Origin: Sindora glabra
Lineage: Eukaryota > Streptophyta > Magnoliopsida > Fabales > Fabaceae
Assembly: GCA_020226215.1 (NCBI GenBank)
Contig: CM035225.1
Span: forward strand, 19,541,868 to 19,605,867
Reading direction: 5' to 3'
Length of the DNA: 64,000 nt
Shown piece by piece: positions 36,168-49,407 of this stretch. Position numbers and translations under genes: made by a program. The notes beneath the pieces were generated by a model. The model was not told where the DNA came from, did no database searches, and worked only from the letters and a program-made list of their open reading frames with translations. How positions within the stretch are numbered: the first letter of the stretch is position 1; every line of letters starts with the position of its first letter.

Positions 36168-36552
36168 TGTTGGAAATAACTAATCTAGAAAAAAATATCA
36201 AGAAAAATATCATATACCTTCTGTCAAATGAAAGAAAAGATTTGGTGAAGTTATGTTGTAAAAGAAAAGATATGTGTGGTAGGTTTAGTTAACTTGTGAG
36301 ATATAAGATATAATATTTTAAGTTGTAGTTAGTATTAGATATTTAGAAATAAATATCTTTCAACCTTTTATAAATGGAGCTCTCACAGAAGAGAGAAAAC
36401 TTTCCAAGTGCAGCAACACCTGGTAAAAAATGTAACGTTATGATATTTTATGTGTCTTGCTTACTGCTGTGTTTCCTTCTTTGTTTTTCCAATATGCTTG
36501 TTCTGATTTTCATGACATGAAATCGATTCATGTGTTTTCTGGTTTTTTAACA
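36168..36552 (+). repeat. 3' LTR of the deleted copia
   Basis: 385 bp, followed directly by the CACCA target copy and the rest of exon 2 of copy D. Confidence 0.85.
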
Positions 36553-37335
36553 CACCAAAATTCGATATTTTGGGCTCTAAGTTTTGATTGAGCAAGATAC
36601 ACTCTAAACATGTGCTGAAATGAACTACATGCGGAGCCAGCGTAAGCCTCTTGTTGTGCCAACTGCAATTGTAACTCTCACTGGCCAATCCAATGATATG
36701 TCAGCATTTGTCATTGATAAAAAATCTGTTAAGTCTTCCATTTGTCAAGTAATAGTAAACCAAAATTCTTTCCTTTCTTTCAATTTCTTTTTTGCAAAAC
36801 CCAAGCAGATGAACTATGTTTCTGTGGTTGTATCTTCCCAGAATGATTACTTCTACATAAAACTGACTTTCAAACAGCTGAAGATCTTGAAATCTTTTAA
36901 CTGCCATTAAAGACCTGCTGGGAAGCCTTGCTTTGCAGGTAATGCCAGTCGTTCCAATCCCGATGGCACTCACCACATTAAAGCAGTCAGTGGCATCACA
37001 AAGTTTCACGAAATTCATTGTACAATTTAACCCTTCAGGTGCGGTAATCTGTGGCTGAAAAGAAAAATTCCTTATCAAATTTTCTATACAGCAGTGATAG
37101 AAAAAATTTCGTAGTTATCAAATCCACAGTGGACTAGAATATTTTAGGTTAAGGAGACGAGATGCACCACTTAATTAGAATATTTCCGAGCAAATAAACA
37201 TGTGAATAGTGAAAGAAATGTGTAACTCGCCAAACATACAATATTGATCAAAACAAAAGATTTTAATACTGTGAACATCTTTCGACATTACTAATACAAC
37301 TCTACATGCCCAACCGACCTGTATTTGGCCAATCC

Positions 37336-37496
37336 TAGGATTTAAAAAACGGCCCGCAATCGTAATATTGCATTTTCAGGACAGACCACGTCCGTAATTT
37401 TCCGCAATTTTAGACTGTTATAGCTATATTTTTCCGCATTCACCCGCATCGCGACGCAACTGCGATCGTGACCGCAACCGCAATTAAAATCCTTGG
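37336..37496. mobile_element. GC-rich MITE, hAT-like, in intron of copy D
   Basis: 161 bp flanked by a perfect 8-bp direct repeat GCCAATCC (37328-37335 and 37497-37504). The ends are inverted: TAGGATTTAAAAAACGG on the left, and CAAGGATTTTAATTGCGG as the complement of the right. It is full of CGCAA and GCGA motifs and stands out from the AT-rich intron. An 8-bp target duplication is the hAT signature. Confidence 0.75.
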
Positions 37497-38983
37497 GCCA
37501 ATCCAATCAGCCCAGTTTAACTTGCCTCAAATTTCCAACCAAATATTTTAGCCTAGGCGTTAGACCCATGTCCGAACAGTCTAATGTCTCAACCCATCTG
37601 TATTTACTGTCGAGTACAGTCATGCCTAAGACATGATGCTCCCCCTCTACAGACAATGCATGCTAAGGCGAGAATTTTGCAAGCTCTTACGTGTATACTG
37701 CTCATTATCTCAAGAGTCACAATAATTTGTTGTTTAATAATAAAAAAAAGGAGTGATACAAAATATCATTCCTAACCTATAGAAAGCCAAAGGTATATTG
37801 ACTTTAGATCATCTTCATTCTCGTATTGATACTGTACCTCACTAACTTAAGGATTTAAGGGTCGGAGTATTCATGGTAGACTAATTCCACCGTGTACTAC
37901 TGACCATTTATTCCATACGCAAGCTTCCTCAGCGGATCCTCTATTTCAAGATGCATCATTTACCAGAGTTGTCTTCTTAAACATGTTATTCTACCATATA
38001 AGATTGATATTAACCAATACTTAAAACTAGTATACAAGTTGAGAAGGTGCCTCCCATTGGTTCTCTATCAAGGTCAGATGTAGTGAACTTTGATATCGTT
38101 TATGTGGCAAGTCCACGTGCAGTTTTTGAATCTTCTTTTTTCCGCTCCACCTTCTTCCATTTCCTTCTGATGTAATAATAATAAGGACTCACTCGATGAG
38201 ATTTCTTCCTTCTGACCTTCACTTGTTTCCGGACTCCGAAGTACCAAATACGACACATAAATACCAATTAAAGAAGATGCTGAAAAGACACCAGCAATAA
38301 GGCCTTCCCTAAATCATCGGTGGAACTGAACATCGCAGGGTTCAAAAGGCCCCCACAAAGTCCCTTGTTATCTAAATAGCTCTCTGCATTACCAACATGG
38401 ACATTGCTGGAAAACACAGGCACTGAACCCGTAAATGATTGTTGGCACTAAATTCAGTAAGAAGAGTCAGCTTGCCAAGTTGATGTGGAATTTCACCATT
38501 GAATTTGTTGTTATTGAGTTTAACGGTACTCAAGCGAGTGAGTTTGCCAATAGATGCTGGAATTTCACCAGAGAATTGGTTGTAGGAAAGATCAAGCTCT
38601 AAAAGAGAAGGAAGCATACTAAACATATGAGAAGGAATATAACCTGAAAGCTAGTTGTATGAAAGAATTAATCTCTCCAATGAGGAGCATTTCCCTTTGC
38701 CCGAGGGGAACTGACCTTTCAGCCCCTTACCACTAAGTTGAATGGAAAATATTAGACCATCATCATGGCTATAGCAAATGACACCATGAAAATGATCGCA
38801 GATATAACTTTTTGACTGGTTTTAAAATCTCATGTGGTAATGAATCAAAAGGGTCCTCCCAAGAAACCTTGATGGGCTTCAGACGTAAGATATCACTCTC
38901 AACCTCAACACTCAAGAAACTGAGGAAGGAACACAATAAAGTGTGAACTAGAACAGCACAAACCCTGTTCCTATGAAAGCCAT

Positions 38984-39290
38984 TGTTTTTCATTACTATC
39001 TAGTATCTAGTTCAGTTGCTTTAGGGAAAATCAGCGCAATATAATAACTGCGTCATTGATCAATATATAATTGCAAGTATGAAGAAGTCTCATGGTTGCC
39101 GCATAAACCTCAATGTGTGCCATTGATGGTTGACTGGCTTCATCACTGTCATTTGTTGTATGAAGCTATTTTTCATTAGACAAAAGTATTTGATCTTCAG
39201 CAATGGCAGACAAGTTGTAAATATTTATTATTGTTTTTGTTAGGATCTTTTACTTAATTTGCATGAAGGAGTACTACTAAAGAAGACCAG
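38984..39290 (-). promoter_or_regulatory. Conserved upstream block of copy D
   Basis: This aligns with the A, B, C and F blocks, with AATATAATAA near 39029 and AGGATCTTTTACTTAATTTG near 39242. The TTGACC core is changed to TTGATG here. Confidence 0.45.
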
Positions 39291-40671
39291 GCATGGTTTG
39301 TTTTATCAGCACAAATTTTGTATTAAAAAAATATCATTTGTTTGTATAAATATAGGAGTGGTATGTCACTTTAATATCTTAATTAAAAAAATTATCATGC
39401 CCAATGATATAGTAGTGAGAGAAAATAACTTCCTTTTTAAAATAATAAAATAGAAGATATTAATTTTCACAATGTTTTTTTATATTTAATATTGAATAAA
39501 TAAAATATTATTTGTCATCTTAACATTAAATATAATACATTTTCAATAAAAAATACTTTCCATTAAAATATGCAGATCTTGTTTTTTTTTTTTAACGAAA
39601 AAGGAAAAGACTTTTTCAACAAACGCGCTAAACGAGTACTACAATCACTTTTGGTTATTTCTTACCAAACACCCCCCCACTTGAATTACTTGTTATATAC
39701 TCCGATCACTCTCAGCTCATCTGCTTTCTATCTTTGCAATTATTCATTGTGTAGAAAAAAGAAAGAAAATTTTTGATGTTCCAAACTATGACCATGACCA
39801 TAGGTTCTTCCCAAATGATCTTGCACGCAAAGCAATAGGTTACATTTAAATCGAAAGATGCATTGTGGAAAATTTCTGTTGATACTACTAAACCTTGACT
39901 TTTTTTAATAAAATACTTTCTGCCAATTTTTTGGTTGACAACGAACAATTTTAAATTCAATATATGTGACTCTTGGTTTGATTTTATTTCTTGAAATAGG
40001 CTCTTTTAAAGTGTCAGATATATTTTAAAAGATAAAGTAAAACACTAATTTAAAGGAATGGATATGTACAAATTTAAAAATTATTTTTAAATAATTATTA
40101 TTTATCCAATTCTTAATTTATTTTTTTAATGCATTTTATGCTTTAGAGGAATCAAATTCATATTTCCTATTGGCATCTATTTATCTCTCTTTATTCTGCA
40201 GTATACTTGCCTTATTATTTCCCTAGGATCATGGTCTCCTAATGATTTATGTCAGTTGTTATTATAATGTTGTTAACTTGATTGATTTGCATTTTGCTTT
40301 ATTGCAGATAGATATTAGATATATTGAAATTAATCACTGCTTAATTATATATGATGATCATTATAATGTATAGTTGTATCAGTATACTACTTATTCAAAT
40401 TGTTGGATTTTATTCATTTGCCCAATAATATACAGAATAAATGAAATCTAATTGCTAGATTTGATAGTATATTGGTGCAATCAATGCATCGAAGTCTCTT
40501 CCATTATATATTAATAATATATAATTATTAATAAATTTGCTTTTGCATTTGCATTCTAGACATGGTTACCGAATGTATATATTTTCAGTGCTAAATTTGC
40601 ACTCCGCCTGATTAGGACCATTACTTAAATTCTATACAGAGAAATGAGAAAATCACCATATATTTGAAAAA
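39291..40671. other. AT-rich distal upstream of copy D, no gene
   Basis: No coding sequence is seen. 39590-39720 resembles the upstream region of F (61160-61290), and 39840-39960 resembles those of A and C. Confidence 0.5.
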
Positions 40672-40961
40672 ATTGAAGAGAATAGAGAATTACGCATAAC
40701 AACCACTTGTAAAGACTTAAAAGTCCTTTTGGGTAATTTCCTACTAATCTGTCGATATTGACTCGTCTTCACTGGCATGCCCAAATTATACTCCACCTCG
40801 GAGCGGAGTAGAATTGATTGAAGAGAATACAGAATTACGCATAACAACCATTTGCAAAGACTTAAAAGTCCTTTTGGGTAATTTCCTACTAATCTGTCGA
40901 TATTGACTTTTCTTCACTGGCATGCCCAAATTATACTCCACCTCGGAGTTGAGTAGAATTG
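40672..40961. repeat. Two-unit 145-bp tandem duplication
   Basis: 40672-40816 and 40817-40961 differ at only a handful of positions (for example ACTCGTCTTC versus ACTTTTCTTC). Both open with ATTGAAGAGAATA and end near GAGTAGAATTG. Confidence 0.92.
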
Positions 40962-42226
40962 GGCCGGATCGATTTTTAATTTTATCAAGCATGATCCAGA
41001 CGAAAAAATTATGTGTTCGAATTTGGTTCAAGCTTGAATTATAAATAAAAAAAATGGCTTATGTTTGGCTAGATTTGAAACACTATAACTTAATGATTTG
41101 CACGATTAACTCAATAATGATAGAAATATTGTTAAATTGTAAATGAGTTTTATACTTGATTTGAGCTCAAATAATTAGCAATCAGTCATTTTAGTATTAA
41201 TTCTAATTCCTTAAAAAATATAAGGACATGTTTGATGAATAACTGTTTGGTAGCCTTTAACTTATTGACCCATATTTGACAAGTTGACTTGGTAACCCAG
41301 CTAATTGGAGTGTTTGGCCATCAGCTGTTCCACCTAATTGCCTTTCAATGAGAAACGCTGGAAACAGCAGCATTTTCAAGAGCTGATGGATGAATAAATA
41401 ATAAAAAGGCCAATTATTCCCCATTTAATTTCTCAAACAAAACTCCATGGTGTTCTGTATCTAACCTATCGCATCAGAAGCAACAATTGCATGAAGATAT
41501 TTGACTTCGTTAAACATAGGGGTAAATCAAATTTTTTATGAAATAAATATCATTATTAAAATAAATATTATGAAATAAATATTATCATTAAAAACATAAT
41601 TCCAATTCACTTATAAATAAATATTATTATTTAAAAATTATATTAGTTTATTTTTAAAGAAATATCTAATATATAATAAATTTTTGATAGCATATTATTT
41701 ATAAAAAAATTTAATATACTAAATAATATATAGAATTTCAAATATTAAAATAAAAGAATACTTAAATAACTCATAAAATATATTCTTGTCCTTATATATC
41801 ATTTTACATATAAACAACTGATTATAAATAATTGATTTTACTAAGCATTCTTATTCAAATAGTTAATGCAATCAATTAGTCAAATCAGCTAATATAATCA
41901 GCTATCAGCTAATAATTAATTAATTAGTTAACTGTTATCAGCTATCAGCTAATTGTCACATAAAGTCTAAACCTAAAACATAAATTAATTAAAAAATAAA
42001 CTAAAATCCTATCAACACTTACAAATTAAGTAAAAAAATTGAAATTAATAAACATATAATAAATTTATTAATTTTATAAACAAACTACATGTGATATAAA
42101 TGAGTTGAATAGTAATAAATTGTGCTTAGCTTGAATAATTAAATAAGCTAATTTTTTTGATCAAGTTTGACAAAGATGAGTCATGTATTAAGCTACTTTC
42201 CAATTAAATTCATCGAATAATCAAAT
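40962..42226. other. AT-rich sequence, possible MITE at about 41222-41960
   Basis: No gene is seen. Repeated ATCAGCTAATT-like words and a GACATGTTTGATGAATAACTG end suggest an old MITE. Its boundaries could not be fixed. Confidence 0.3.
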
Positions 42227-44576
42227 TGTAACAACCTATACTCAAGATAAGGATTTAAAATATGCCAAGATTGCACACATGATAACAATATCCACATATG
42301 TGCTAGGCTACAAGATAACTTCAAATATATTTATATACAAAAAGAAATTGGGATTAAACAACTCTTTGATGGAAATAACACAAAAATTTATATCAATTAT
42401 TTCACCTCTTGTAATCACAAAAACCTTTTAATAATAGAATGGACAATTATCATTAAGATCAAACATTTCATAATTTAAAGTTTCAAGGAAAATACAAACA
42501 AGAAAGAAAAATAAGATATAATATCTTAAATGCATCTATGCTTAAAGATCATCTCCCATCTCCTTATCAATAAAAAGAGTCACCTAAAAACAAAAGAAAA
42601 GGATGAGCTCAACAACTTAGCAAGTAATTCTTTTCCCTTGCTACGAGGTTTCAAAACAAGATTTCCACATAATTCAAATATTTAAAATAATTAAATTTCT
42701 TTTACATATCTAGAATGAGAAATTTTTTAACAAAAATAAAATGAAATGAAATAATGTACTAATAGTTGACTATATACATAACAAAATCAAAAGGATCACA
42801 AGATCAATCTAGGAAAAAATCTAATTATCAAAATATTAGCATGCCTTCCCACTAGCTGGACCCCTGGCCAAAGTCAAATAAATCTAACAAAGTATTAGGT
42901 ACCATCCTTTCATAGGACATTCAAATGAACAAAGTGCTAAGTATAGTCCTCTACCATGAATCAAACAAGTGTTTTAAGTTAGCTTGAGAGCCCATATAAA
43001 TAATAATTTGAAAATAATAAGACTTGATAAACTACAAACATTATTTATAAATATAAACAAGTATGCAAATGTCAAATCCTTATCAAGTCTAAATTTGATA
43101 TATTTTACTAGAGTCAATATCGCAACCTAAAGTTGATCATGACCAGCATAAATTCTGCTATTTGATTTTTATTAGCTTTGACATTACTTATACCAAAATT
43201 TCCTACTAAAAACCTCTCTATTTCTATGGGGATTCAAAATTCATTTTACAATTTTATGAAAAAAATAGAGCTTCCCCTCTTTTTGGACACTTTCCAAAGG
43301 CCATGCACATTAAATCATGAAACCTCCAATTTTTTTTAAAATATGACAACATCATAAATACACATAATATGAAACAACCTCAACACATATAACTTAATAG
43401 TAATTCAAAACACAAACATAGACAAATGATTCAATATATCAAATGCTAAATTAATAAAATTTCTATCTTTTGTCCTGATCCTAGTCCAACTACTAAGTCT
43501 TTTCAACCAAGTGATTTTTGATTCTCCATAGAAGCAGTAAAGCTCATATACATTTATTTCAACCAAAAATATTGAAGATAAAATGTAATGAGTTACAAAA
43601 ACTTAGTAAACATATATATACCATAACCATGCTTAAAAGTAGTTTCATGAAATCCCCATATGTTAATCAAGTATTAAAGGGGAAAATAGCTATAAACCAA
43701 ATCCTTGGAATTCTAAAACATGAATTGCTAATTTTTGGAGTGCCTTATTTACTTGCATGCAACTAAACTTCCTATTTCACACTATAATTCATAGTAGTAT
43801 AAATTACTTAGTTGTACATAATATTATCATGATTCCATACTTAACCTATTTTGGATAGTTATCAAACTTATAAATAGTTAACAAAGTTCAATTGCAATCA
43901 AGTCATCTCAATCACATTAAATAGTAACATTCAAGGATAACTAGATTTTCATTTCATAACATAATAAAGAATAATACATATAATAAATACATGCATCTGC
44001 TATGTAATTCTCAAGTTGACCTTATACCTTTCATAAATTGTTCATTCTTATTTCTTTAAAGTCTCCCTTATACCCTTCCTATCTTATTATTATAAATTTC
44101 CCATCTAGTATTCACATCATCACCCCTATCACAATTCTCAATTTCTAATGTTACTCATGACATAATTCATAACATAGAATATATACTAGAGCTCAAGCTT
44201 TACATATTACAATTTCAGTGTAGTTTCATTACAAGTACTTGTTTTATCATCAAAGGGCAATATTAAGGCACATAACAATGTATACATGTATAATAATACC
44301 AACATGATCTCTTGCATGGCCATGACATCACTCGTATCTCAACATAGTTCACACTACAAATTTCTAGCATACAAATGACAAGAAAAACTCAATCAAAATC
44401 AATCAATAGTCAAAAATAGCACCACTATGTTTTCTAAGTATGGTTAATCAATATTTACTCAAACAAATAATCACACTTATACTATAGATATCAGTTCCAT
44501 ATTACTTATGTATGATCACAAGGGTAATTAAATCATAATTTATGCTACATGATTGTACTTTTAAGAACTAAAACGG

Positions 44577-44581
<5 letters not shown>

Positions 44582-44632
<51 letters not shown>
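44582..44632. repeat. (AT)n microsatellite
   Basis: About 25 AT units, directly visible. Confidence 0.95.
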
Positions 44633-44634
<2 letters not shown>

Positions 44635-45027
44635 AATCTGTATCATTATAAGAAGAGTACAAATTATAACATTTAAACAATATATTATTAAAATATTAAT
44701 TTAAGGTGAAATATATACTCACTTGGTAAGGCCCATCTTCTTTGCTAAGATGACATAAAATCTTTGAAGTACCTCGATTCAACTTTCCTTTTCTTCTTAC
44801 TCATAAGTTATAGCAACATATTATAAACATATGGGTATATCTTATTTTTTCCCAATTATTATCATTTTAAATTCAAATTGTACTATAATAACACTTTAAA
44901 TTTTCAACTTTTATATTTCTCATATTAACTTATGAAGCTAAAATATGCAATTTTACAACCACTTTTAAATTAAACTTACAAGTAAAAATTATCACATCTT
45001 GAAGCTTCAAACAACTTGTTTTATATT

Positions 45028-45198
45028 TGTTAGGATTGGGACCCAAACAATGCAGTGGAATATTAACCGATCCCAGTTGAAGATCTCTATGAAACAATTA
45101 GATTAGGACAAGGGTTTTGCCATTACCTTCTACAAATGTTTCAAAAACTTGTTCGTTGATCACCTTTTCAACTTGCTCTCAATTGAAACTTTAAGGTT
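45028..45198. repeat. Fragment of a second, unidentified LTR-like repeat
   Basis: It begins TGTTAGGATTGGGACCC and seems to continue after the gypsy-like LTR at about 46828 (ATCTACACGAACCAAC). This would make it the host of that insertion. Its right end was not found. Confidence 0.35.
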
Positions 45199-46827
45199 TG
45201 ATACGTAAAATATTTACATATTTATTTTCCCTTGTATGATGCATTTTTGGATGTTATCTTGTTAAATTAAATAAATTTAGTTGCATTTTGTGAATGGATC
45301 TTGAATTTGAAATGAAATCAAATATTTTAGATAATGCTGTAATCTGACACTGTTTCAGGTTTTAGGCCATATCTGGAGTTCTGGATGTCCGATTGGGCTG
45401 TTCTTTATATGGATGGAAAGATAAGAAGAAGTCCTAAAACTTTCATGTTTTAAGAAAAGCCCAGTTCGGGACCTAAGGATCTCAAATTCTGCTTGGAAGA
45501 TGAAATAGTGATTCTGACGGAATCTGACATATGGCTACTAATCTAATCACAACTTGAGCTAGATATGTCCAAATTAGGAGTTCTTTATATGAAAATTGAA
45601 GAGAAGATCCAGACCTACAACTCCTATGTTGACATAAAGATGTAAATCAGCCATTTCGGTGGTCAAAAGTTACCAACAAAGTAAAACAACTTGTGCTGCG
45701 AAAATAAAAAATGTTGGCTGCGTGTGATTGGTAGCAACTTGTCAAATTGGATGGCTTATAGCTGGTTTATTCACCTATAAATAGGTAGAAGTAGAGAGCA
45801 TTCAGGCATTCCAAGCATTGAATCATTCATTCATGCATCTTAGATAGTAGTTTAGTTTATGCAATTTTTATTTCTTGTATGCCTCCTACATGGAAGGCTA
45901 GGTTCTCCTCCTACATGGATGGTTCTACCTCCTAATGGATGGATAGTATTTTCATTTTTATGCATTTGTAATTGTATCCTTATGTTCTCCTCCTACATGG
46001 ACGGTTCTACCTCCTAATGGATGGATAGCTTTTCTATTTTCATGCATTTGTAATTATAATCTTGTGTTCATGAATGTGATAATATTTTTATTCTATGTTT
46101 GTGTTTAATTTCATTATGTTCTAATTTTTCATCTTCCTAGGGTGATGGCATAACTTGATAATAACGGATTGAATTCTAGTCTATTGAAACTAATTTCGTT
46201 TTTATTTCCTCGATTGAGTTTTAATTATTGCTCTTAATGCTTTCAATTGATTGGCCACCTTTTGAATGAACTCAATATGCGTGTTGAGACCGGAAGGAGA
46301 TACATGTGTGTGGAACCTATAATTAAAACCATAAATTGCATATGAAATAGGAATATATTCATATGGTTTATGTAGTCTTAATGAGTTCCATAAATCCTAA
46401 TGCATGATTAGTTGTTGCAATTCACATAGGAATATAGTGAATTGGTAATTAATTATAGAATTACTTGACCTTGGAAGAGGCTAGTAATTAATTTAGGGAA
46501 ACTCGACTATCAATTAAGGGAATAAAATTGGATTAGTGTAGATAGATGATTCAATCCGAAGTTGTTAAGTGAAGTCTGATCCCTAGGTCTTTTATTCATA
46601 TTTATCTTTAGTCCATTTGCATTCATATTTACTTTAAATATATTCTTGCATTAATCTTTATTTACTCACTTCATTTCCAACTTATTGATCTGCCAAATAG
46701 AGTTAAAATTATTAATTTTGGTACTTAGTGAAACAATCCTCGTGGGAACGATACTTTCTTATCACTTTATTACTTGTTTACGATAGTGTGCACTTGCGCT
46801 AGTTGATAAACCATTTCACACGTAACA
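45199..46827. repeat. Probable solo LTR, Ty3/gypsy type
   Basis: It starts TGATACGTAAAATATTTACA. Its right end has the GTGGGAACGATACTTTCTTA, TTACTTG and GTGCACTTGCGC string that I associate with LTR ends of plant gypsy elements of the Athila/Tat group. It ends near CACACGTAACA. No target duplication was found. It contains a two-unit 82-bp tandem repeat. Confidence 0.5.
45902..46065. repeat. Two-unit 82-bp tandem repeat
   Basis: The units at 45902-45983 and 45984-46065 both read GTTCTCCTCCTACATGGAYG and GTTCTACCTCCTAATGGATG. Confidence 0.9.
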
Positions 46828-48926
46828 ATCTACACGAACCAACAAATCACCAATGAATGTCTCATGACCATTAATTGGAAATCTCTTCCTTGCCTCGTAG
46901 TGCTAGCTACGCCTTTTAGGATCATGGTCAAGGAGGGCTACTAGATTTTTCTATGCATTGGGATGTATGAATAATCTCCATTTTTAACACATAACACACC
47001 TATTTAAATAGGTGTATCGAAAACCCTAACTAATTGGGTTTTGTTCCATATATAATTATGAGCTTATAATTGAGTCTTATAATTATAACATGAAATTCTT
47101 ATATATTAGACTCAAACAATTTGTCCCATCAATTTCAAATTTGTTAAATTCTAAGTGTGTGATCCTACAAGCTTTCATTACATTGACAATGATTATAAAT
47201 TATATTAACGATCATAAATAATGAGCGGTGTCTAGTAACACATCATTGTTACCCAAGTAGTGAAAAAGTTAGTGATTTAATTGAACCTATACATGTGATC
47301 ATCATTTATGACCTTTTGTCCTAGACATCTAAATTGAGCACGAGACATAAAACATGTCATTCTCATGTAACCCAATTCAAAGGTTTCTTGATTCCTAAGT
47401 AAGTTAATTAGAGTAAATATAATTGACATCCCATGTCAAGCCATTTGATCATGGCCATGTTTTTCTCTCAACCTTACTTAATCAAGGGGTCCACAAATGT
47501 TACTCCTGTTATATAGAAGGGATAAATTCTATCTTGATCATACAAATTCCTTTGTATAATATGTGACAGATCCAATAGCTATTCTTGCAATATCATCATG
47601 TAAAACCATACCCTTAGTTTCTACCATTCTTAACTCTAATGCAATAGGATCATCCAACCTTATTTAAGATGTTTGAGTTTTTCTTGGTTTAAGCTTAAAT
47701 GATCAAAATATTAGAAAGAACATTCTAGAAATACCTTGATCTTTTTGCATTAACATTCTATGACATAAAATCTTTTATTCAAGAACTATCCTTATGTATT
47801 TAATATTCCTTGCAACATAAGTTTCCTTGAATATATTATCATCACTAAAGATATTATGATATAATACTTTACAATGGTCCTACTTATGTTATTTAAACAC
47901 TTGATAGCACAAAATTTATATATATAGATACATTTTCCTAAGCATCATCATAGATTCCAAATGTTCTCAAAATTAGGTTTTCTCATCTCAAGTTCAAATT
48001 ATTAAAATTATTGAATCTTTTTGTTATGAAAGAGCTCTAGTCATTTCCCTTAAGCTAGCTATATACATATTTTTAATTTATATAAAGCTATCATCAAGCA
48101 TCCCAAAACCTACACAAAATGGAGCTTCTTAGATTGGGCATCAAGTTAGCTAAATATTAAAGTTCATGATATAGGTAAGCTTACTCCCTCCTAAGCATTT
48201 CATCGGGGATCCATCAATGCCAAGATGATGCTAAAACACTAGTGAAGCTAAAGGGGCCAAAGGCCCCACTTTACTATCACTTTAGCCACAAAAATGGTCG
48301 ATCTTTGATGCTAGTGAGTATTCTTGGTCAGAGGAAGGGTGGTGTTGACAATAGTGGTCAAAGAAAGGTGCAAATCATGCTGAAAAACCTAGAAACCCAT
48401 TACCATAGTGCATTGCTACTCTAGGTTCAACTAGTGACTCCTTACAACATCGAGGAGCTATATTTCAATATGGAGGGAAGCACACAAAGGAGATGGCTTT
48501 ATGAGGAAGCTCCCTCTCAACTAGCTTGTCATACATAGAGCTCCACTCTCCAGTTTCCATTTGTAGTGATGATCAGGAAGGAATGAGAAAGAGATGATGG
48601 TGAGTTAGGGTGCTACCACTACTAATATTGGAGATAGATAGCAGCATCCAACCAAAAAAAGGAAGTCATAAAAGAGCAAGAAAAAGAGAGGGAAAAGTGA
48701 GAGAAAGCTAAGAGAAATAAAGAGAAAGGGAAGAGGAAGGAGAAAGAAAAAGGAATTGTGAGTTATTATCTAGGCTTCTTAGCATAAGATAAGCCCATCT
48801 CCTTTAAATCCTATTCATCCATTTATTTTTAAAACCTATTTTTATAAAAAAAAATTCTCATCTTATTTAAAAGCCCAATCTCATATTTTAAATAAATACC
48901 AGGAGATCATTTTATTAAACTATGAA

Positions 48927-48929
<3 letters not shown>

Positions 48930-48990
<61 letters not shown>
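48930..48990. repeat. (AT)n microsatellite
   Basis: About 30 AT units with an imperfect ATAC tail. Confidence 0.95.
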
Positions 48991-48994
<4 letters not shown>

Positions 48995-49200
48995 TATACA
49001 TACATCGTACTTTAATATGATTTGATTTTTAAAGGTATTCTTAGCTTCGGAAAAGAGTCACTATAATAATTATTTAGATGAAATTTTAAAATCAAATATT
49101 GATTAAATAAACAAAAATTCATTTATACTCTTTTGATTAAAATAAATACTTTAGGGCATTTAAAATAATAAAAATTTAATTATTATTTTAGGGTATTACA

Positions 49201-49368
49201 ATCAAACTTAAAAAAAAATATTTATGCCTAAATGTACTCCATGATAAAAATAGATTAGTAAATAAATTGAAAAGTTTTGAATTTAAATATATATTAGTTT
49301 ATCTCTTTTTTTGTGTGTATATCAATAGTAACAATATAAAAAATAAATGAAACAAAATTACTTACATA

Positions 49369-49407
<39 letters not shown>

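Larger units (their letters stand above)
35154..36552 (+). mobile_element. Internally deleted copia (1.4 kb) in copy D
   Basis: The LTRs are 35154-35562 and 36168-36552, both beginning TGTTRGAAATARCTAATCT and ending TTTTTAACA. The primer site TGGTATCAAAGC lies at 35563-35574. The purine tract AAGGAGGAG lies at 36159-36167. The target duplication CACCA is perfect (35149-35153 and 36553-36557). The internal 605 bp keeps a gag-like scrap (MKAYSKACDMWEV) and no other domain. It must have moved using proteins from another element. It interrupts the kinase exon just after the catalytic loop, antisense to the gene. Confidence 0.9.
34676..38983 (-). pseudogene. LRR-RLK copy D, frameshifted, with an LTR element in exon 2
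   Basis: All parts of the receptor remain. Exon 1 starts at 38983, one base out of phase with its paralogues, although an upstream ATG at 38993 reopens the signal-peptide frame. LRRs (YNQFSGEIPASIGKLTRL) lie at 38372-38626 and juxtamembrane sequence follows to about 38060. Exon 2 begins at 37048 after CCACAG with MNFVKLCDATD, GIGTTG, MAVKR and RNIVHLLGFC, then meets a stop after FFINDKC at about 36701. HFSTCLECILL replaces the catalytic loop. A 1.4-kb LTR element interrupts it at 35154-36552, after which the C-lobe (SPSGFHEAIHKSLIGKG) runs to a TAG at 34676. Several frameshifts make it a clear pseudogene. The closest relative is E. Confidence 0.82.
42227..49200. mobile_element. Candidate large LTR-type repeat with nested insertions
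   Basis: It starts TGTAACAACC and ends GGGTATTACA, flanked by ATCAAA at 42220-42225 and 49201-49206, one base off the left end. Nothing within it codes for a protein. It contains AT microsatellites (44582-44632, 48930-48990) and a nested solo LTR. It may be one large solo LTR grown by insertions, or several pieces. Confidence 0.4.

Noticed and set aside
48242..48424. A 60-codon plus-strand frame
   Set aside because: It is isolated, with no recognisable domain, no paralogue in the window and no intron or promoter context. It lies within LTR-like repeat sequence.
42220..49206. Firm call of a full-length gypsy element at 42-49 kb
   Set aside because: The two ends are not direct repeats of each other and no gag-pol is present. 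At most it is a solo LTR enlarged by insertions.
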